Positions 61,137 through 64,000 of a stretch of DNA of 64,000 nucleotides are shown here, piece after piece. The notes under the pieces were generated by a model. It made no database searches and was not told the origin of the DNA. It saw only the letters and a program-made list of their open reading frames with translations. Every line of letters starts with the position of its first letter. Position 1 is the first letter of the stretch. Origin of the DNA: Anaerolineales bacterium (GTDB taxonomy: Bacteria; Chloroflexota; Anaerolineae; Anaerolineales; Villigracilaceae); NCBI GenBank assembly GCA_014860745.1, contig JACZJC010000045.1, positions 25,688-89,687 on the forward strand. Direction: 5' to 3'. Position numbers and translations under genes: made by a program.

Positions 61137-62899
61137 AAAAGGTTTCAATTTTATTGGCAGTTGCATTAGCTCTTGCTGTGTTCATTACAGCCTGTACAGG
61201 TACGAGTTTCCAACCTGTCGACAAGGAATACGTACTGACAACCGGCCTAAGGGACGGCAATCTGGCCTTTTTAGGCGTCAGTGATGAGATCAATGGGATC
61301 GAAAACCCCACCCTGAGCGCGATGCCCGGTGAGACGATCACCGTAATCCTCATCAATGGCGGCGAAGGCCAGCATGATATTACCTTCCCGGAAGTCAAGG
61401 CCAGCACCGGCATAGTAAAGAAAAAAGGGGAAGAATCCTCGGTTACATTTACGGTACCGGATGTCCACGGTGAGATGGAATACTTTGACGGTGTCGCCAA
61501 CCATGCTGAACTGGGCATGAGGGGGGTTCTGGTTGTCAGCCAGTCCGGCGAGATGCCCGCCCCTGTGGTCGCAAGTTCTTCCAGCGGCGATCCTGCCGTG
61601 CTTGCCGCATTCCAAAAAGGCGCATGTGGAAGCTGCCACGCAATTGCCGGCATACCGAATGCCGTGGGCGTGATCGCCCCCGACCTTACGGATATTAACG
61701 TATTGGCTGAAGACCATTTTAATAGCGGTTCATATACCGGCACAGCAGCCACTGCAGAGGAATACATCCGTGAATCCATCCTCGACCCGAACGTGTTCAT
61801 TGCGCCCAACTGCCCCACAGGCGCATGTGCACCAAATGTGATGCCCGCCACATTGAAGGACAGCCTGACAACGGATGAAATCAACTCCATCGTCACCTAC
61901 CTCAATGGATTGCCCGACGGGGCATATAGCACTTCGACCGAAGCCGCAGCAGTTCAACAGCCCACCACCGGCGCAGATATCGTGCGCGACCCCTCCGACC
62001 TGCCTGCACCCCTCACAATCCGTGAACCCCAAACGGTGCGTGTGGATCTTGAAACCATCGAAGTAGAAGGCCAGCTGGCTGACGGAACCACGTTCACCTA
62101 CTGGACCTTCAACGGCGCAGTCCCCGGCCCATTCATACGCGTGCGCGTGGGTGATACTCTCGAAGTCCACATGAAGAACAGCGCCACCAGCACAATGGTC
62201 CACTCGGTTGATTTCCACGCAGTTACAGGTCCCGGCGGAGGCGCGGTGATGACCCAGACCGAACCCGGCCAGGAATCCACCTTCACCGCCAAAGCCATCA
62301 ACCCCGGACTTTACGTTTATCACTGTGCCACACCCATGGTGGCTCATCACATCGCCAACGGCATGTATGGACTCATCCTGGTTGAGCCGGAAGGCGGCCT
62401 GCCTCCGGTTGACCGCGAGTTCTATGTAATGCAGGGCGATATCTATACCACCGGCGCGTTCGGCGACAAGGGCATGCATACCACCGATGTCACCAAACTG
62501 TTGAACGAAGACCCCGAATATATTGTCTTCAACGGCGCGGTCGGCGCGCTCACCGACCAGAAACCACTCAAAGCAAACGTCGGCGAAACCGTGCGCATCT
62601 TCTTTGGCGTCGGCGGCCCGAACCTCACCTCCTCCTTCCACGTCATCGGCGAAATCTTCGACCGCGTGTACGACCAGGCGTCGCTCACTGCCGCACCGCT
62701 CACCGATGTACAAACCACTCTCGTCCCGCCCGGTGGTGCAACCGTAGTCGAATTCCAACTCGAAGTGCCCGGCCGCTACATCCTCGTGGACCATGCCCTC
62801 TCAAGATTGCAACGCGGTCTTGCCGGCTTCCTGATCGTCGAAGGCGCAGACAATCCTGAAATCTTCAACGGCACTCCCAGCGGAGACAGCGGACACTAG
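61133..62899 (+). CDS. nirK: copper nitrite reductase with N-terminal cupredoxin-like and cytochrome c domains
   Basis: 588 aa. Lipobox-type signal (FITAC, Cys21). Domain 1 (30-137) is cupredoxin-like with His81, His124, Met129, but the Cys position holds Asp119. Domain 2 (155-260) is cytochrome c: heme site CGSCH (165-169), likely axial Met237 (NVMPAT). Domain 3 (300-570) is clade II NirK: type 1 copper His357, Cys398, His406, Met411; type 2 copper His362, His397, His554; catalytic Asp360 and His503 (SSFHVIGE). It reduces nitrite to nitric oxide outside the cell, with electrons entering through the heme. A terminator follows. Confidence 0.95.
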   Translation: MKKVSILLAVALALAVFITACTGTSFQPVDKEYVLTTGLRDGNLAFLGVSDEINGIENPTLSAMPGETITVILINGGEGQHDITFPEVKASTGIVKKKGEESSVTFTVPDVHGEMEYFDGVANHAELGMRGVLVVSQSGEMPAPVVASSSSGDPAVLAAFQKGACGSCHAIAGIPNAVGVIAPDLTDINVLAEDHFNSGSYTGTAATAEEYIRESILDPNVFIAPNCPTGACAPNVMPATLKDSLTTDEINSIVTYLNGLPDGAYSTSTEAAAVQQPTTGADIVRDPSDLPAPLTIREPQTVRVDLETIEVEGQLADGTTFTYWTFNGAVPGPFIRVRVGDTLEVHMKNSATSTMVHSVDFHAVTGPGGGAVMTQTEPGQESTFTAKAINPGLYVYHCATPMVAHHIANGMYGLILVEPEGGLPPVDREFYVMQGDIYTTGAFGDKGMHTTDVTKLLNEDPEYIVFNGAVGALTDQKPLKANVGETVRIFFGVGGPNLTSSFHVIGEIFDRVYDQASLTAAPLTDVQTTLVPPGGATVVEFQLEVPGRYILVDHALSRLQRGLAGFLIVEGADNPEIFNGTPSGDSGH

Positions 62900-62926
62900 A
62901 AATTCAAGATCGTTCACCGAACCGAC

Positions 62927-62957
62927 AAAAAGCCCTGTTGTGATTGACAGGGCTTTT
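62927..62957 (+). terminator. Rho-independent terminator after nirK
   Basis: AAAAAGCCCTGT / ACAGGGCTTTT stem with an eight-base loop. Confidence 0.9.
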
Positions 62958-62962
62958 ACGTT

Positions 62963-62968
62963 TATAAT
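62963..62968 (+). promoter_or_regulatory. -10 box, leaderless promoter
   Basis: TATAAT with six bases to ATG 62975. The terminator of nirK ends just five bases upstream, so the -35 region overlaps the hairpin. Confidence 0.5.
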
Positions 62969-62974
62969 TTTGGA

Positions 62975-63604
62975 ATGAATAAAAAACCGCTTCTTTACTT
63001 AACGTTCAGCCTGCTCCTGTTTCTATCGGCAGCCTGCTCCAGAAATGCCACCCCCGATCCCAACGAACAAATCCGCCAATCCGTGGCCGCGACATTGGCC
63101 GCAATGCCGACCCCAACGCACATTCCCCCATCCACGCCTGTTCCATCCCCGACACCCTTCAAACTCGCAGGCTTGTTTTGCGAATATTCCTTCTGCATCG
63201 GGCACCCGGTGGATATGGCGTTCTTCGATGTCAGCGCCCAGCAGAACCCCGCCGCACCCAGCACTTACAGCCAGGGATTGCTGGCCGCTTTCAACGGCAA
63301 CCTTTTCATTCAAGTCATGTGGCAGATCGCGCCCGATACCTCCGACCCCAAATTCCTGCTCGATACGATTGTCGATGAAGCCATCGACACCTTCGATGGA
63401 AATATGGATGTGATGCTCGTCCGCAATATGAATGTAATGTTTACAAAGATCACTTCAACGGCCACAGCGGTCCTGCCCTTCGGCGGCGCAGGCGCATGGA
63501 CGTGTGGCGACCGCGTTTTTGCATGGAAGGTCTATACCCCGCAGGCCGAAACTGCCAATCCGCTTTTTGAAGAAGCACTGGCGCGCTTTACCTGCGGCCA
63601 ATAA
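62975..63604 (+). CDS. lipoprotein of unknown function
   Basis: 209 aa. Lipobox LLFLSAACS (Cys21), a Pro/Thr linker, then a domain with LAGLFCEYSFCIGHPVDMAFFD, DTSDPKFLLDTIVDEAIDTFDG and TCGDRVFAWKVYTP; four Cys may form disulphides. Not recognised. A leaderless start is suggested by TATAAT six bases before the ATG. Confidence 0.65.
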   Translation: MNKKPLLYLTFSLLLFLSAACSRNATPDPNEQIRQSVAATLAAMPTPTHIPPSTPVPSPTPFKLAGLFCEYSFCIGHPVDMAFFDVSAQQNPAAPSTYSQGLLAAFNGNLFIQVMWQIAPDTSDPKFLLDTIVDEAIDTFDGNMDVMLVRNMNVMFTKITSTATAVLPFGGAGAWTCGDRVFAWKVYTPQAETANPLFEEALARFTCGQ

Positions 63605-63624
63605 ATCATCCTGGGAGAATGCCA

Positions 63625-63876
63625 ATGTCAACCGAGCAGGATCTTATTAACCTCCGCGCCCGTGTAGTGGAATTGGAAAACCGACTTGATTTCCTTTACA
63701 AAAAACTAGGAATTGAATTTTCCGACAACCCCAACTTTGTCGACGCTCGAATTATTGAGTTTCTAAAAAAAGGAAACAAGCTCGAAGCCATAAAAGTATA
63801 TCGGGAACTCACCAATACCGGGCTTGCCGAGGCCAAGAACGCTGTGGAAAATATCGAAACACGGCTGGGACTTTAA
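63625..63876 (+). CDS. ribosomal protein L7/L12 C-terminal domain-like protein
   Basis: 83 aa. An N-terminal coiled coil (LRARVVELENRLDFLYKKLG) and a short C-terminal domain EFLKKGNKLEAIKVYRELTNTGLAEAKNAVENIE, which matches the L7/L12 C-terminal fold (KxxAIKxYRExTGxGLxEAKxxVE). Free-standing copies are common in Chloroflexota and not ribosomal. GGGAGAATGCC precedes the start. Confidence 0.78.
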   Translation: MSTEQDLINLRARVVELENRLDFLYKKLGIEFSDNPNFVDARIIEFLKKGNKLEAIKVYRELTNTGLAEAKNAVENIETRLGL

Positions 63877-64000
63877 ACGCGACTCGACTTTGGCTATTAA
63901 GAAGAGGTAGTTGAAAAGGGAAAGCCTTCTGAGTAAAGTTTTGGTTGAGAGACCAAACATACCCAGGAGGCTTTCATGATTAAGGATAGCACGCAGTCGG
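63877..64000 (+). other. window end: hairpin and start of a further gene
   Basis: AAAGCCTTCTG at 63922 and CAGGAGGCTTT at 63964 form an imperfect inverted repeat around a second hairpin (TTTTGGT / ACCAAA). AGGAGG then precedes ATG 63976, which opens MIKDSTQS before the sequence ends. It could be the end of an insertion sequence with its transposase start, but the visible part is too short to tell. Confidence 0.3.

Noticed and set aside
61730..62794. 354-codon open frame on the minus strand
   Set aside because: Fully opposite nirK; His/Gly/Cys-rich shadow with no motif.
62944..62949. TTGACA as -35 box for the lipoprotein gene at 62975
   Set aside because: Only 13 bases from the -10 box and inside the loop and stem of the nirK terminator.
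1..64000. CRISPR array, tRNA or rRNA genes
   Set aside because: No regularly spaced direct repeats, no cloverleaf arms with TTCGAAT-type loops and no rRNA core motifs were recognised by eye.

Overview
The window looks like a chromosomal segment of a Chloroflexota bacterium, most likely class Anaerolineae. This is an inference from gene content and style: tandem TIR genes, a MoxR/DUF58/DUF4129 block, a fused alpha/beta 2-oxoacid dehydrogenase E1, many small lipoproteins with Thr/Pro-rich linkers, a clade II-type NirK fusion and many promoters of the form TATAAT close to the start codon. No rRNA, tRNA or CRISPR array was seen. One structural RNA, the signal recognition particle RNA, is present on the minus strand near 20.4 kb with a near-consensus promoter.

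Layout. 0-1.9 kb: two tandem TIR-domain genes and a TIR remnant cut by an inverted-repeat element. 1.9-10.9 kb: mixed housekeeping genes, including an AHSA1-PDZ-DinB fusion, MTAN-like and CinA-like enzymes, a transmembrane Ser/Thr kinase with an RskA-like outer domain, an aminotransferase and a DUF309 protein. 10.9-15.2 kb: a minus-strand MoxR ATPase operon. 15.2-20.3 kb: an FabL-like reductase, an M50 protease, a sulfatase and membrane-anchored proteins of unknown role. 20.5-26.6 kb: a signalling block with an HD-GYP response regulator, a receiver protein, and a STAS / anti-sigma kinase / GAF-SpoIIE phosphatase partner-switching set. 27.8-34.7 kb: a 2-oxoacid dehydrogenase complex (fused E1, E2, E3), interrupted by a four-helix-bundle gene flanked by short repeats. 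35.9-41.7 kb: a complete seven-gene Mrp Na+/H+ antiporter operon. 41.8-53.5 kb: mixed metabolism, including an intracellular alpha-amylase, a type II NADH dehydrogenase, a UbiA prenyltransferase, a phosphofructokinase with PPi-type residues and RarD. 53.7-63.9 kb: a copper and nitrite region. A CsoR-headed minus-strand run encodes cupredoxin, HMA proteins, CopA, a YHS-like protein and a TauE-cupredoxin fusion. It diverges from a Crp/Fnr regulator, a DUF1858 protein and a three-domain NirK on the plus strand.

How parts fit together. The E1-E2-E3 genes supply acyl-CoA and NADH; Ndh-2 and a UbiA-type quinone prenyltransferase feed a quinone pool, and NirK could use the electrons under low oxygen. 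The copper operon would both protect against copper and help supply copper to NirK; the 140 bp between the two transcription units carries a G/C-tract palindrome expected for CsoR and an FNR/DNR-like box. Non-coding repeats are prominent: two copies of a GTGCGTCGCAC-ended element, a covarying double-hairpin pair, two other inverted-repeat elements that abut or supply stop codons, and heptad-like repeats that have become protein linkers in E2.

All functional statements rest on sequence motifs read by eye and on general family knowledge; no database search was run.
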